A stretch of DNA of 64,000 nt from Gammaproteobacteria bacterium. Its GTDB lineage: Bacteria > Pseudomonadota > Gammaproteobacteria > Steroidobacterales > Steroidobacteraceae. Of the stretch, positions 18,581 through 27,255 are shown in pieces. The notes beneath the pieces were generated by a model, which saw nothing but the letters and a program-made list of their open reading frames with translations, had not been told where the DNA came from and ran no database searches. Within the stretch, counting starts at the first letter, position 1, and each line of letters opens with the position of its first letter. The DNA lies in the NCBI GenBank assembly GCA_017577615.1, contig PKRE01000006.1, positions 62,001 to 126,000 of the forward strand, read 5' to 3'. Position numbers and translations under genes: made by a program.

Positions 18581-18955
18581 ATGTTCATCCGCCGCTTACA
18601 TCCTCTTCGACATGCGCTTGCCTGCGCAGCGCTCGCCGCCGGTATGAGCGTGTATTGCAACGTTGCCCCTGCTCAGAATGTGCCGGAACGCACGATTCAC
18701 TATCGGCCGGCCGAGCTCGCCACAGATACGGGCGTGCAAGAACTCTATCGGAAGCTGCAGAGGGCGTCGCGGGAGATCTGCGATGACTTGCTGGGATCTC
18801 ACCGCAAGAACACGCATCAGCACCGGATGTGTTATGCGCGAGTCCTTGCAGACGCGGTGGCAAAGGTTGATCGTCCGGCTTTGACGAGCCTGCAGGAGCA
18901 GCGCGGCGTCAAGGAAACGCGGCACAGCCGCCGCGTAGCGAAGAGCGCTTCATGA
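18581..18955 (+). CDS. UrcA-family small secreted protein
   Basis: 124 residues. ATG 18581 is preceded by GGAG (18571-18574) with 6-nt spacing and opens a signal peptide (about residues 1-30, ending APAQ). The mature part has the UrcA pattern: a short beta segment (RTIHYRPAELATDTGVQELYRKLQRASREICDD) and a helical second half with a second cysteine (RMCYARVLADAVAKVDRPALTSLQ), so one disulfide is likely. The function of UrcA proteins is not established; they are frequent in Alpha- and Gammaproteobacteria. The frame is open further upstream, but codons there do not look coding. Confidence 0.85.
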   Translation: MFIRRLHPLRHALACAALAAGMSVYCNVAPAQNVPERTIHYRPAELATDTGVQELYRKLQRASREICDDLLGSHRKNTHQHRMCYARVLADAVAKVDRPALTSLQEQRGVKETRHSRRVAKSAS

Positions 18956-18976
18956 AGCGATGCGCACACAGGGATC

Positions 18977-20509
18977 GTGCGCGCTCCAATTGCAAGGCTG
19001 GTATGCTTGCACGACGTGCATGCATCCCCACTGACTTACACGAAACCTGCCAGCGTACGCGACCACGTTACTCGCGCTTCTCGGCTTGCGAGCGCAGTCG
19101 CTGCGTTGACCGCGGCATATCATGGCCGCTCGGGCGTGTGTCTCCTGCCACACGGGTTCGACGCATTCTCTACTCGCGTGCACAGCGCACGGCTCGCGCA
19201 AACGTCTATCGACGTCCAGACCTACATCTGGCGTGATGATGCGACCGGCCGGTTTATCGCGCGCGAGCTCCTGCTTGCAGCCGATCGGGGTGTGCGCGTA
19301 CGCGTGCTCATCGACGATATGGACGCGCGACCCCGCGATCTGGCGCTCGCGGCGCTCGATGCTCATCCAAACATCGACGTGCGAGTTTTCAACCCATTTC
19401 GTACTCGTTCGGGGCTACTGCGCACGATAGCCGAACTGTCGCAGCGCGGTAAGCGGCTCAATCATCGCATGCACAACAAGAGCTGGATCGTCGACCGTGC
19501 GATTGCTATCAGCGGTGGCCGGAACCTCGGCAACGAGTATTTTGCATCCGCCGAAAGCATGAACTTCATCGATCTCGATGTGCTCATGCTCGGTCCCGCC
19601 GTCGAGAAGACCGCAAGGGAGTTCGACGCATACTGGAACTGTTCCCTAGCGGTTTCAATCGCGCACTTGCGCAAGTACTCCCGGCGCACCATTGACCCCG
19701 CGAAGTATCGTCTCCGGCTCGAGCAGCATGCGCGCGAAGCCATGGCCGCCGAGTACGCGCGCATGCTCGATGAGCAGAACGGGCTCACGGTGTTGCTGGA
19801 CCGACGTTATGTTTGGTCTGCAGACGTACGTGTCGTGGCCGACCATCCCAGCAAAGCGCTCGGTGCCGGAAGCATTGCGTCGCACGTGCTCGACAGCATG
19901 GTCGAGGAGATCCGCGCAGCGAGCAGAGAAGTCCTGTTGATATCGCCTTACTTCGTGCCCGGCATGGGCGGGACGGCAGCGCTTCGTTCGCTTGCCCTGC
20001 AAGGTGCCAATGTCGAAGTGCTCACCAATTCCTTGGCGGCGACGGACGTTGCGGTCGTGCACAGCGGCTATGCGAAATATCGGCGCCCATTGCTCGAGGC
20101 AGGCGTACGAATCTACGAGCTCAAGGCGGCCGCCGTCATCGACGAGCATCCATCACGATTTCGCGTCGGCTCCTCGCGCGCCAGTCTTCACACGAAAGCC
20201 GCGGTGATCGACGCTGAGCGCGTCTTTGTGGGCTCGTTCAACATTGACCCACGATCGGCCGAGCTCAATTGTGAGATGGGCGTGTGGGTACGGAGCGCGG
20301 CGCTCGCACAAGAGCTGGCGCTCCGCTTCCGTGAAGGCACGCATCCCCTCCGTGCCTTCGAGCTTCAAGTCACCCCCGACGGGAAGCTGACATGGATCGA
20401 CCGCGACGGCGATGCGATGCACGTGCACCATCGCGAACCGCACGCAAGCTCGTGGCGCCGCGCGATAAGCAAGATTCTCGGAGCGCTGCCGATCGAGTCG
20501 CTGCTCTAG
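18977..20509 (+). CDS. Phospholipase D-family protein (cardiolipin synthase ClsC-like)
   Basis: 510 residues from GTG 18977. It has the two HKD motifs of phosphatidyltransferases: HNKSWIVD with GGRNLGNEYF, and HTKAAVID with VGSFNIDPRSAELNCEMG. The N-terminal SIDVQTYIWRDDATGRFIARELLLAADRGVRVRVLIDDMD and central VLLISPYFVPGMGG match the ClsC/YmdC branch rather than ClsA, and no N-terminal membrane helix pair is evident. It probably makes cardiolipin or related lipids from phosphatidylglycerol/PE. It starts 21 bp after the UrcA gene. Convergent with the KDG kinase gene. Confidence 0.88.
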   Translation: MRAPIARLVCLHDVHASPLTYTKPASVRDHVTRASRLASAVAALTAAYHGRSGVCLLPHGFDAFSTRVHSARLAQTSIDVQTYIWRDDATGRFIARELLLAADRGVRVRVLIDDMDARPRDLALAALDAHPNIDVRVFNPFRTRSGLLRTIAELSQRGKRLNHRMHNKSWIVDRAIAISGGRNLGNEYFASAESMNFIDLDVLMLGPAVEKTAREFDAYWNCSLAVSIAHLRKYSRRTIDPAKYRLRLEQHAREAMAAEYARMLDEQNGLTVLLDRRYVWSADVRVVADHPSKALGAGSIASHVLDSMVEEIRAASREVLLISPYFVPGMGGTAALRSLALQGANVEVLTNSLAATDVAVVHSGYAKYRRPLLEAGVRIYELKAAAVIDEHPSRFRVGSSRASLHTKAAVIDAERVFVGSFNIDPRSAELNCEMGVWVRSAALAQELALRFREGTHPLRAFELQVTPDGKLTWIDRDGDAMHVHHREPHASSWRRAISKILGALPIESLL

Positions 20510-20561
20510 GAAGTGAAGGAGCTGGGGACTGCTGATGCCTCCAGAGCCCAGAGCCCTGAGT

Positions 20562-21668
20562 TCAGCGCACCACTCTTGCGCCCTTTCCTTGCATCACGGC
20601 TTCGACCTCCTTCGCATTGACCATGGAGGTGTCGCCTGGAGTGGTCATGGCAAGCGCGCCGTGCGCCGCGCCGTACTCAACCGCCGCTTGAGGATCCTTC
20701 CCCTCCAGGAACGCATAAATGAGACCCGACGCGAACCCGTCGCCGCCACCTACGCGGTCGTAGATCTCGAGGTTCTCGCGCACGACCGACTGATAGAACT
20801 GCCCGTTCGCGTACAGAATTGCCGACCAGTCGTTGAACGTTGCGGTCTTCGCATTTCTCAGTGTGGTCGCCGCGACTTTGAAGTTTGGAAACTCTTTGAC
20901 CGCTGTCTCGATCATCTTTTTGAAGTTCGCAGGGTCGATCGCAGAGATGTGCTCATCGAGACCTTCGACTTCGAATCCGAGGCACGCCGTGTAATCTTCC
21001 TCGTTGCCGATCATCACATCGATGTATGGCGCAATCTGTCGGTTCACACGTCGCGCCGCCTCCTTACCGCCCTGCCCGTTCCAAAGCGATGGACGATAGT
21101 TGAGATCGTACGAAACGATGGTGCCGTACTTGCGTGCGACCTCCACCGCTTCGAGGACCGTCTCCGCCGTGTTCGGAGCAAGTGCCGCGAAAATCCCGCC
21201 GGTATGAAACCAACGCACGCCCTCTTCGCCGAAGAGCTTCTCCCAGTTGATCTCGCCCGGACGTAGCTGCGAGGCGGCCGAATTCGCACGGTCCGAAATG
21301 CCAAGCGCAGGGCGAATACCGAAGCCTTTTTCCGTAAAGTTGAGTCCCACACGGGTGTTGCGACCGATACCGTCGAACTCGCGCCAGATGATGTACGAGG
21401 TATCGACGCCTCCTTGCATGATGAAATCTTCGACCAGCCAACCGAGATCGTTCTTCGGCAAGGCGGTCACGATCGCTGATCGCTTGCCCCAGCACTTGCG
21501 CATGGCGCGTGCGACGTTGTATTCGCCACCGCCTTCCCAAACCTGAAAGCTGCGGGCAGTACGCACGCGTCCGAAACCAGGATCGAAGCGCAACATGACT
21601 TCGCCCAAGGAGACGCAATCCCAGCGACATTCCCCGGGCGGACGAATCTTGAGCACGTTGCCGGTCAT
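20562..21668 (-). CDS. kdgK: 2-dehydro-3-deoxygluconate kinase (PfkB family)
   Basis: Phosphorylates KDG to KDPG. The 368 residues include the PfkB N-terminal GGGEYNVARAMRKCWG signature and the C-terminal DRVGGGDGFASGLIYAFLEG, where the GGGD aspartate is the catalytic base. SYDLNYRPSLW and GNEEDYTACLGF are typical of the longer KDG-kinase subgroup. It lies 2 bp downstream of the KDPG aldolase gene, which makes the pathway assignment strong: KDG kinase followed by aldol cleavage to pyruvate and glyceraldehyde-3-phosphate. Confidence 0.92.
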   Translation of the reverse strand: MTGNVLKIRPPGECRWDCVSLGEVMLRFDPGFGRVRTARSFQVWEGGGEYNVARAMRKCWGKRSAIVTALPKNDLGWLVEDFIMQGGVDTSYIIWREFDGIGRNTRVGLNFTEKGFGIRPALGISDRANSAASQLRPGEINWEKLFGEEGVRWFHTGGIFAALAPNTAETVLEAVEVARKYGTIVSYDLNYRPSLWNGQGGKEAARRVNRQIAPYIDVMIGNEEDYTACLGFEVEGLDEHISAIDPANFKKMIETAVKEFPNFKVAATTLRNAKTATFNDWSAILYANGQFYQSVVRENLEIYDRVGGGDGFASGLIYAFLEGKDPQAAVEYGAAHGALAMTTPGDTSMVNAKEVEAVMQGKGARVVR

Positions 21669-21670
21669 GG

Positions 21671-22342
21671 CTACTTCCGCCGGATCTTCTTGATCAATTG
21701 AATGGTTTCTCGAACTCTGGCCTCGATACCCGCGTAGTCCTGCTTCTCGAGCAGTTGCTTCGTGATGAGATTGCTACCCATGCCGACTGCTACCACTCCG
21801 GCATCGAACCAGGCGCGCAACGACTCTTCCGACGGCTCGACGCCGCCCGTCGGCATGATGCGCGTCCATGGACACGGGCCGAGGATTGATTTCACGAAGT
21901 CGGGACCGCCAACCGAGCTTCCCGGGAACACTTTCACGATCTCGCAGCCAAGCTCCTCTGCAAAGCCGATCTCCGAAGCGCTCCCGCAGCCCGGCATGTA
22001 AGGTATTTTGCGTCGGTTACACACCTTGGCGACATCAGGATTGAGGACCGGCCCGACGACGAACTTGGCACCGTTTGCGATGTAGATACCCGCCGTCGGC
22101 GCGTCGACGACGGAGCCGACACCCATGATGATGCTGGGATCAGCTTTGTCGAAGTGCCGCGCGAGCTCATAGAACGTGTGCACAGCGAAATCGCCGCGGT
22201 TAGTGAATTCGATGCACTTCGCCCCGGCGTCACCGCAAGCTTGGATGACTTTCTTACAGACCTCGACGTCCGGGTGATAGAAGACCGGGATCACCCCTTG
22301 TTCCATCAAGGCCGAAAGGACGGCCATTCGGTCCTTTACCAT
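21671..22342 (-). CDS. eda: KDPG aldolase (2-dehydro-3-deoxy-6-phosphogluconate aldolase)
   Basis: A class I aldolase of 223 residues. Visible are the IEFTNRG stretch with the conserved Glu, the SVVDAPTAGIYIANGAKFVVGPVLNP phosphate/substrate loop, and EIVKVFPGSSVGGPDFVKSILGP with the Schiff-base lysine, then MPTGGVEP. It cleaves KDPG to pyruvate and glyceraldehyde-3-phosphate, and many family members also act on 4-hydroxy-2-oxoglutarate. First gene of a two-gene unit with kdgK. The upstream 121 bp contain an imperfect ACCGGT-centred repeat (around 22402-22415), but no operator can be called confidently. Confidence 0.92.
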   Translation of the reverse strand: MVKDRMAVLSALMEQGVIPVFYHPDVEVCKKVIQACGDAGAKCIEFTNRGDFAVHTFYELARHFDKADPSIIMGVGSVVDAPTAGIYIANGAKFVVGPVLNPDVAKVCNRRKIPYMPGCGSASEIGFAEELGCEIVKVFPGSSVGGPDFVKSILGPCPWTRIMPTGGVEPSEESLRAWFDAGVVAVGMGSNLITKQLLEKQDYAGIEARVRETIQLIKKIRRK

Positions 22343-22463
22343 TGCTCTCCCCCAGGAATGACGCCACAGCGGGATGTCGTGACGTGCGCGTTGATTGTCA
22401 TGGAAACCGGTGGCAGCCGCAACATCACGTCACTTTAGCCCACTTTATCCGGCATTTTGGCGG

Positions 22464-23258
22464 CTATCGCCCGATCGGCAGGCGACCATGCTCCGGGTCG
22501 TCCGAGTCGTCGCTTGCCGTCTGTTCGACACCACGTCGTGTGTCGACACGTACCTTCCTCGATCTGCCAACCTGCTCGGACGGCCTGGCTGCACGGCGCC
22601 ACAGCCAAGGCTCGAGACGTTGCTCCGCCGGGAGCGACCACAGACCCACGCCGGAAGCACGTGCCTGTTGCTCCTCCAGGTAGAGGGTATCGCTCTCGGC
22701 GAACTCGGGATAGAACCATGCGGCACCGCGTTGCACCATCTCACGGTTGATCTCGACACCGTCGCTCCACACGTGGGCAACGACGCGACCGTAGCGATCG
22801 ACATCCCTGGGAACGATCACCAGCCGCCCGCCCCGCACCAGATCGATGAGCGCCAACTTGGCTTCCCAGCTATAGGGCTGGCCCCGCTCCGGCGCATCGA
22901 TGTCGGCGAGACGTATCTCCATCTCCTGCTCGTGCACGCGTATACGCAACGTATCGCCGTCGCTCACCCACACGAGCGTCCCATCGAAAACGCCTTCCTC
23001 CCCTGCACGCGGCACGCCTCGCATCGGCTTTCTCGCGCGCTCGGGATGGCAATGGCGTTGGCCCGTCGCCCGATCAAGGTGACAGCCCTGGCGATCGACT
23101 GCACCTGGATGCGCGCCACACAGCAAAGGCAATACCGCCAGGACGAGCGCGCCGACCACCGAACGACCGCGAGCGCGCCGCTGCCTACGGCAGGTCGCTG
23201 CATCTGGAAGAACGGTGCTCGGCGCGGTTTGTTGCTCGGTCATGACGCTGCCAACCAT
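22464..23258 (-). CDS. Secreted thermonuclease-family protein with an N-terminal YHYH-type motif
   Basis: 264 residues. A hydrophobic segment (VVGALVLAVLPLLCGA) acts as signal peptide or anchor, then a short Cys/His motif (HPGAVDRQGCHLDRATGQRHCH) resembles the YHYH/excalibur-like segments found beside secreted nucleases. The SNase domain follows, with GDTLRIRVHEQEMEIRLADIDAPERGQPYSWEAK, DRYGRVVAHVW and GAAWFYPEF, retaining the usual Asp, Arg and Glu positions. It probably degrades extracellular or periplasmic nucleic acid with Ca2+. The C-terminal 45 residues are low-complexity. ATG 23243 is an alternative start. Confidence 0.85.
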   Translation of the reverse strand: MVGSVMTEQQTAPSTVLPDAATCRRQRRARGRSVVGALVLAVLPLLCGAHPGAVDRQGCHLDRATGQRHCHPERARKPMRGVPRAGEEGVFDGTLVWVSDGDTLRIRVHEQEMEIRLADIDAPERGQPYSWEAKLALIDLVRGGRLVIVPRDVDRYGRVVAHVWSDGVEINREMVQRGAAWFYPEFAESDTLYLEEQQARASGVGLWSLPAEQRLEPWLWRRAARPSEQVGRSRKVRVDTRRGVEQTASDDSDDPEHGRLPIGR

Positions 23259-23370
23259 CCGTCGGCGCGTCGATCATACCGCGTTTTGTGAACGCAACTT
23301 GGAGGAGTACGGGAATCCCGGGCAAGGAAAACGTCAATCGGCGGCGGCGCACACGCACCGCGGCTGGCGG

Positions 23371-23610
23371 TCAACCTTCGATCAACCCATCGATTTTCGG
23401 AGGATCAATGCCCGGCAGGTCGACTCCGGGTGGCGATCCGAGTGGCGCCTCCTGCGCGAGGCGCGCTTCGGGTTCGCGATCATGAGCGAGTTCGAGCAAA
23501 TACCCGAGGACTGCATAAAGATCCTCTGGCTCCATGCTTTCCACGGAACACCCGATTTGCACCAACGAGCGGCCACGCTCAGAGTAAGAGGCACGAAATT
23601 GAGGATTCAT
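23371..23610 (-). CDS. Small acidic hypothetical protein
   Basis: 79 residues from ATG 23610 (MNPQFRASYSERGRSLVQIGCSVESMEPEDLYAVLGYLLELAHDREPEARLAQEA..), ending in a proline/aspartate-rich tail. The frame is open to 23754, but the upstream extension is arginine-rich and unlike the body. The amino-acid composition and a predicted helix (MEPEDLYAVLGYLLELAHD) look genuine, yet I recognise no family and the ribosome-binding site is weak. Located between the secreted nuclease gene and the GlsB-like gene, all on the minus strand. Confidence 0.45.
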   Translation of the reverse strand: MNPQFRASYSERGRSLVQIGCSVESMEPEDLYAVLGYLLELAHDREPEARLAQEAPLGSPPGVDLPGIDPPKIDGLIEG

Positions 23611-23811
23611 GTCATCACATAGATCTTTTGGCACTTGCGCGAGCAGCCACGGGAGCGGAGAGCCGCGCACCGCCTGCTGACGAGCGTCGGACCTCACGGG
23701 CTCGCGAACGCCCCCGCGCCCGACAGACGCGCGACGTCTATCGCATCTGCGCACCGGCGCCTCACGGACGACGCTATCGCGTCGTCCGCGGCATCTGTCT
23801 CTGTCGACGCT

Positions 23812-24078
23812 CTACCGAACGCTTCCGCGTCTGAAGAGATTGACGATCGCAAGCAGGATGATCGCCCCCACCAGCGATACCAAGAACGAGGCTACCGTGA
23901 TGCCTTCGTTGATGGTTCCTACACCGATCAGCGGAGAGATGATGAAACCAGCCAACAAAGCGCCCACGATGCCCACAATGACATTCAGCAAGATGCCCTG
24001 CTGAGCGTTCGTGCGCATGATGATGCTGGCGAGCCAGCCGACGACCCCGCCGACGATCAACCAAACGATGATTCCCAT
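23812..24078 (-). CDS. GlsB/YeaQ/YmgE-family membrane protein
   Basis: An 88-residue protein with three hydrophobic helices. The family signature is plain: MGIIVWLIVGGVVGWLASIIMRTNAQQGILLNVIVGIVGALLAGFIISPLIG. These 'transglycosylase-associated' proteins are stress-induced inner-membrane proteins of unknown biochemical role. RBS-like AGGAGG lies just upstream of ATG 24078 on the reverse strand. It appears monocistronic. Confidence 0.93.
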   Translation of the reverse strand: MGIIVWLIVGGVVGWLASIIMRTNAQQGILLNVIVGIVGALLAGFIISPLIGVGTINEGITVASFLVSLVGAIILLAIVNLFRRGSVR

Positions 24079-24167
24079 AAACCCTCCTCAGATGCGTGTG
24101 CGATGCGATAGAGCCATCGTCCACGAAATGACGAGGGAGGGAGAATGGTTCCGTGAGGTGAACCGGC

Positions 24168-24533
24168 TCAGCCCGCGAAGCGCGGCACGAGCTTGGCGAT
24201 GACCGCCTTTGTAGGATCTTCAGGCATGTACCGCACGCTCACCAGCGTACCCACGGCCGGCAACGACGCGCTAGGCTCGTTGTAGCGCAAGTCGACATGA
24301 CAGGCGCGCACCGGCTCGCGGCCCTCCTGCGGTCGAAACTCGAAGTACACGCGGGTGAAGCTGCCAAGCAAAGGTGGACGCCAGATACGGAGGATGCGCC
24401 CCTGAGCTGCGTGACCCTGTTTCAGAATCTCCCGTTGCAGGGCAGCTCCATTCGAGACCGACTTGGTGGATGCCATCATGGCGACCAGCGCGCCAGTGAG
24501 AAAAGCAATGGCTGACATGAGCTCTGCAGGCAT
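24168..24533 (-). CDS. Hypothetical membrane-anchored protein, DUF3592-like
   Basis: 121 residues from ATG 24533. A single N-terminal hydrophobic helix (LMSAIAFLTGALVAMMAST) is followed by a beta-rich domain: AAQGRILRIWRPPLLGSFTRVYFEFRPQEG, then HVDLRYNEPSASLPAVGTLVSVRYMPEDPTKAVI. The G-x-V-x-V-x-Y-x-P-x-(D/N)P ending is characteristic of DUF3592 and related small beta domains. The function is unknown. The frame extends to 24602, but the extension lacks features. Confidence 0.65.
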   Translation of the reverse strand: MPAELMSAIAFLTGALVAMMASTKSVSNGAALQREILKQGHAAQGRILRIWRPPLLGSFTRVYFEFRPQEGREPVRACHVDLRYNEPSASLPAVGTLVSVRYMPEDPTKAVIAKLVPRFAG

Positions 24534-24699
24534 ATCAGACGGATCAAGATCACTATCACAAGAATGCGTCGGACCGATCGGCCACAGGACGCATTGCATC
24601 ATGATCTTCCGCGCAATAGCGTACGGCAGAGCCTGATCTCGGCCTCACGCAAGCCCTGTCGAATCGTGGGACGGCAGCATCGCTGTCGTCGACGTTCGC

Positions 24700-26052
24700 C
24701 TAATGACTCGCGCTCTGTGCTGCCCGGTGCAGGACCAGCGGAGCACGAGCAGATCCTGCCGCGAAGAGGGCGATGATGAAGTAGGCAATCGCAGGGACGA
24801 GGTAAGCGGCGTGCAAGTAGCCGGCATCCGCCACCCGCGCGACGACCTGCGGCAGCAGTGCACCGCCCACGATCGCCAGGCATAGCAGGCCGGACGTCGA
24901 CGCCGTCGGTGCACTGGAGCGCTCGAGTGTGATCGTGAAAATCGCCGGGAACATGATCGAGTTGAACAGACCGATCGAAAGCGCAGCGTAACCCGAGATC
25001 GGCCCAGTCGTTTGCCATACAACCAGGCACAGCGTCACCGCCGCGAGCGCGCAGATCGCCAGCAGCTTCGAAGCGCTCACCCGCGTCAGCAACGCGCTGC
25101 CGATGAAGCGACCGATCATTGCGCCGAACCAATAAAGCCAGCCGAGCATCTTGCCCGCACGCTCGGCGGGCTCGCCTTCGAACCGGAACCACAGCACACG
25201 CGTGCCTTCGGGATCCTTCAGCCCCGGCAACATCACATCGGGCTGCGTTAAAAAGTTGATCATGATGCTCGCAATCGACACCTCGGCGCCCACGTACACG
25301 AAAATGCCAACCGCGCCGAAGATCGCCCACTTGGACTTGAGCGCATCGAAGATGGAGCCGCGTTCGGCCGTGACCGGCGGCGCGTTCTCGTTGATACGGC
25401 TCGAGGCCCACCAAAGAAAGAGCATGAGGGCCACGATCATCGCGGCGACCATCAGAAACGATGTATCGATCTTCGCCAGCGAAGCGGTACGGGCCGCCTC
25501 CCGATCCAGGTCTTCCGCCGCGGCTGCGAAAAGCCCGCCGCTCAGCATGATCGCTGCGCCGAGATAAGGTCCGAGCACGGTGCCGAGTGAATTGAAGGCC
25601 TGCGACAGGACGAGGCGCGCGTGCGCTCGAGACTGCGAGCCGAGCGCCGCCGCCAACGGGTTCGCGGCCACCTGCAGAACCGTGATGCCGCCACCGAGAA
25701 TGAACAAGGCGACGAGCACGAGCCCGTACTGGCGCACGTGCGTCGCCAGGGGAAACACCAGGCAGGCAACAACCATGGCGGCCAAGGCGATCTGAATCGA
25801 GCGCGTGTAACCTGCCCGCTGCACGAGCGCGCCGCCCGGAAGGGAAAAAATGCCGTAGGCAATGAAGAACGCGAACTGCGTGAGGAATGCCTCCGTGTAG
25901 CTGAGGCTGAAGATTTCCTTGACTGCGGGAATCAGCGGATCGATTAGATTGGTGATAAAGCCCCAGGCAAAGAACAGCGTCGTCACTGAGATAAATGCGA
26001 TAAGCGAGCTGCGATTCGTCGCGTCGGCCGTTGCGTGTGCCTGGACATTCAT
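24700..26052 (-). CDS. Sugar MFS transporter (FucP/GluP type)
   Basis: 450 residues with about 12 membrane helices. It opens with SSLIAFISVTTLFFAWGFITNLIDPLIPAVKEIFSLSYTEAFLTQFAFFIAYGIFSLPGG, the signature of the glucose/galactose and fucose proton symporter branch. GGGITVLQVAANPLAAALG and SQAFNSLGTVLGPYLGA are also typical. The substrate cannot be specified. It is not contiguous with eda-kdgK (about 2.3 kb away), though both are on the minus strand. A LacI-type palindrome lies 120 bp upstream of the start. Confidence 0.9.
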   Translation of the reverse strand: MNVQAHATADATNRSSLIAFISVTTLFFAWGFITNLIDPLIPAVKEIFSLSYTEAFLTQFAFFIAYGIFSLPGGALVQRAGYTRSIQIALAAMVVACLVFPLATHVRQYGLVLVALFILGGGITVLQVAANPLAAALGSQSRAHARLVLSQAFNSLGTVLGPYLGAAIMLSGGLFAAAAEDLDREAARTASLAKIDTSFLMVAAMIVALMLFLWWASSRINENAPPVTAERGSIFDALKSKWAIFGAVGIFVYVGAEVSIASIMINFLTQPDVMLPGLKDPEGTRVLWFRFEGEPAERAGKMLGWLYWFGAMIGRFIGSALLTRVSASKLLAICALAAVTLCLVVWQTTGPISGYAALSIGLFNSIMFPAIFTITLERSSAPTASTSGLLCLAIVGGALLPQVVARVADAGYLHAAYLVPAIAYFIIALFAAGSARAPLVLHRAAQSASH

Positions 26053-26171
26053 CGGTGCATCCCCCTGATGATCGAACGCTCCGAGAGATGCCCAGACCCG
26101 CGAATAAGCGGCGTGAGCACCCTGGCGGATCGTTTACCGGACGGCTTACTGAGCGCTTATTGGATTCTTTC

Positions 26172-26185
26172 TGACAGCGTTGTCT
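26172..26185. promoter_or_regulatory. Candidate LacI-family operator upstream of the sugar transporter
   Basis: TGACAGCGTTGTCT is an imperfect palindrome with a central CG, differing at a few positions from the TGACAACGTTGTCA-type operators used by LacI-family sugar regulators in many gammaproteobacteria. It lies about 120 bp upstream of the transporter start codon in a 257-bp intergenic region, a sensible place for a repressor site. No LacI-family gene is present in the window, so the regulator would be encoded elsewhere. Confidence 0.45.
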
Positions 26186-26309
26186 TTAGCATGCCACATG
26201 GCCGTCCTCGAGCCAATCGTAGTGGCCAGCGGTCCGGGTGTCCGCCGCGGGATTGGGCAGGGCTCTGCCAGGACGGCCGAGCGGATCGCTTAGAGCAATC
26301 GCAGTCGCC

Positions 26310-27233
26310 CTACTTGAGCACGACCGTCTTCGCTCCGTTGATGAAGATGCGCCGTTCGGCGTGCCATTTCACGGCTCGATTCAGCACCACGCTCTCGAGA
26401 TCGGAACCGATGCTCATGAGATCCTCCGGCGACATGGTGTGATCGACACGAGCGGTCTCTTGCTCGATGATCGGCCCTTCGTCGAGATCGGTCGTGACGT
26501 AATGCGCCGTCGCGCCAATCAGCTTCACGCCGCGCGCATGCGCCTGATGGTAAGCCCTGGCGCCCTTGAAGCCCGGCAGGAAGGAATGATGGATGTTGAT
26601 CGCCCGCCCTTCGAAGAAGTCGCACGCCTCGGGCGAGAGAATTTGCATGTAACGTGCCAGCACCAGCAGCTCGGCGTCGACCTTCTGGAACAGCTCGATG
26701 AGCCGCTCCTCTTGCTCGCGCTTGCGTCCGTCGAGGATCGGCAGATAGTGAAAAGGCACACCGTGCCATTCCGTCAGGCTGCGCAGGTCCTGATGATTGG
26801 AAACGACCGCAACGACCTCGACCGGCAGTGTGCCCGTGCTCCAACGATGCAGCATGCTGTTCAAGCAGTGCCCCTGCCGCGAAACCGCGATCATGATGCG
26901 GCACTTGCGATGCGCTTCGTGGAACTTGAAGGTCATATGAAAGCGATTTGCCACGGTATGCGCGAACTGCTCGTTGAGCTCACGCAGGCTCGGCGCGCCC
27001 TTACCGTTGTCGTGAAAGACAACGCGCATGAACGATCGATCCTCATACGGATCGTCGTAGTGTTGCGCTTCAGTGATCAGACAGTTGTTGGAGGCGAGAA
27101 AACCCGCGACAGCTGCAACGATACCCGTCGTATCCGGGCAAGATGTCGTCAGGATTGCGCTTGGCGGAGTGTCCGCCTTGTCTCCCGCGCCCTCGGGACC
27201 GAGGGTGCGACTTCGTGAACGTTCTTCGATCAC
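26310..27233 (-). CDS. purU: Formyltetrahydrofolate deformylase
   Basis: Hydrolyses 10-formyl-THF to formate and THF, balancing one-carbon units. The 307-residue protein has an N-terminal ACT domain (SAILTTSCPDTTGIVAAVAGFLASNNCLITEAQHYDD) and a C-terminal formyltransferase-fold domain with RYMQILSPE, NIHHSFLPGFKGARAYHQAHARGVKLIGATAHYVTTDLDEGPII, containing the catalytic Asn/His/Asp set. It lies 22 bp downstream of ahcY on the same strand and is probably part of the same transcript and so under the SAH riboswitch. GTG or later in-frame starts are possible; the ACT domain begins near residue 26. Confidence 0.93.
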   Translation of the reverse strand: MIEERSRSRTLGPEGAGDKADTPPSAILTTSCPDTTGIVAAVAGFLASNNCLITEAQHYDDPYEDRSFMRVVFHDNGKGAPSLRELNEQFAHTVANRFHMTFKFHEAHRKCRIMIAVSRQGHCLNSMLHRWSTGTLPVEVVAVVSNHQDLRSLTEWHGVPFHYLPILDGRKREQEERLIELFQKVDAELLVLARYMQILSPEACDFFEGRAINIHHSFLPGFKGARAYHQAHARGVKLIGATAHYVTTDLDEGPIIEQETARVDHTMSPEDLMSIGSDLESVVLNRAVKWHAERRIFINGAKTVVLK

Positions 27234-27255
27234 CTATTCGATCACCTAGCGTGGC

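Noticed and set aside
22395..23291. Plus-strand open frame of 298 codons over the nuclease gene
   Set aside because: Antisense to the SNase-domain gene, whose catalytic motifs are clear; no homologous features in the plus frame.
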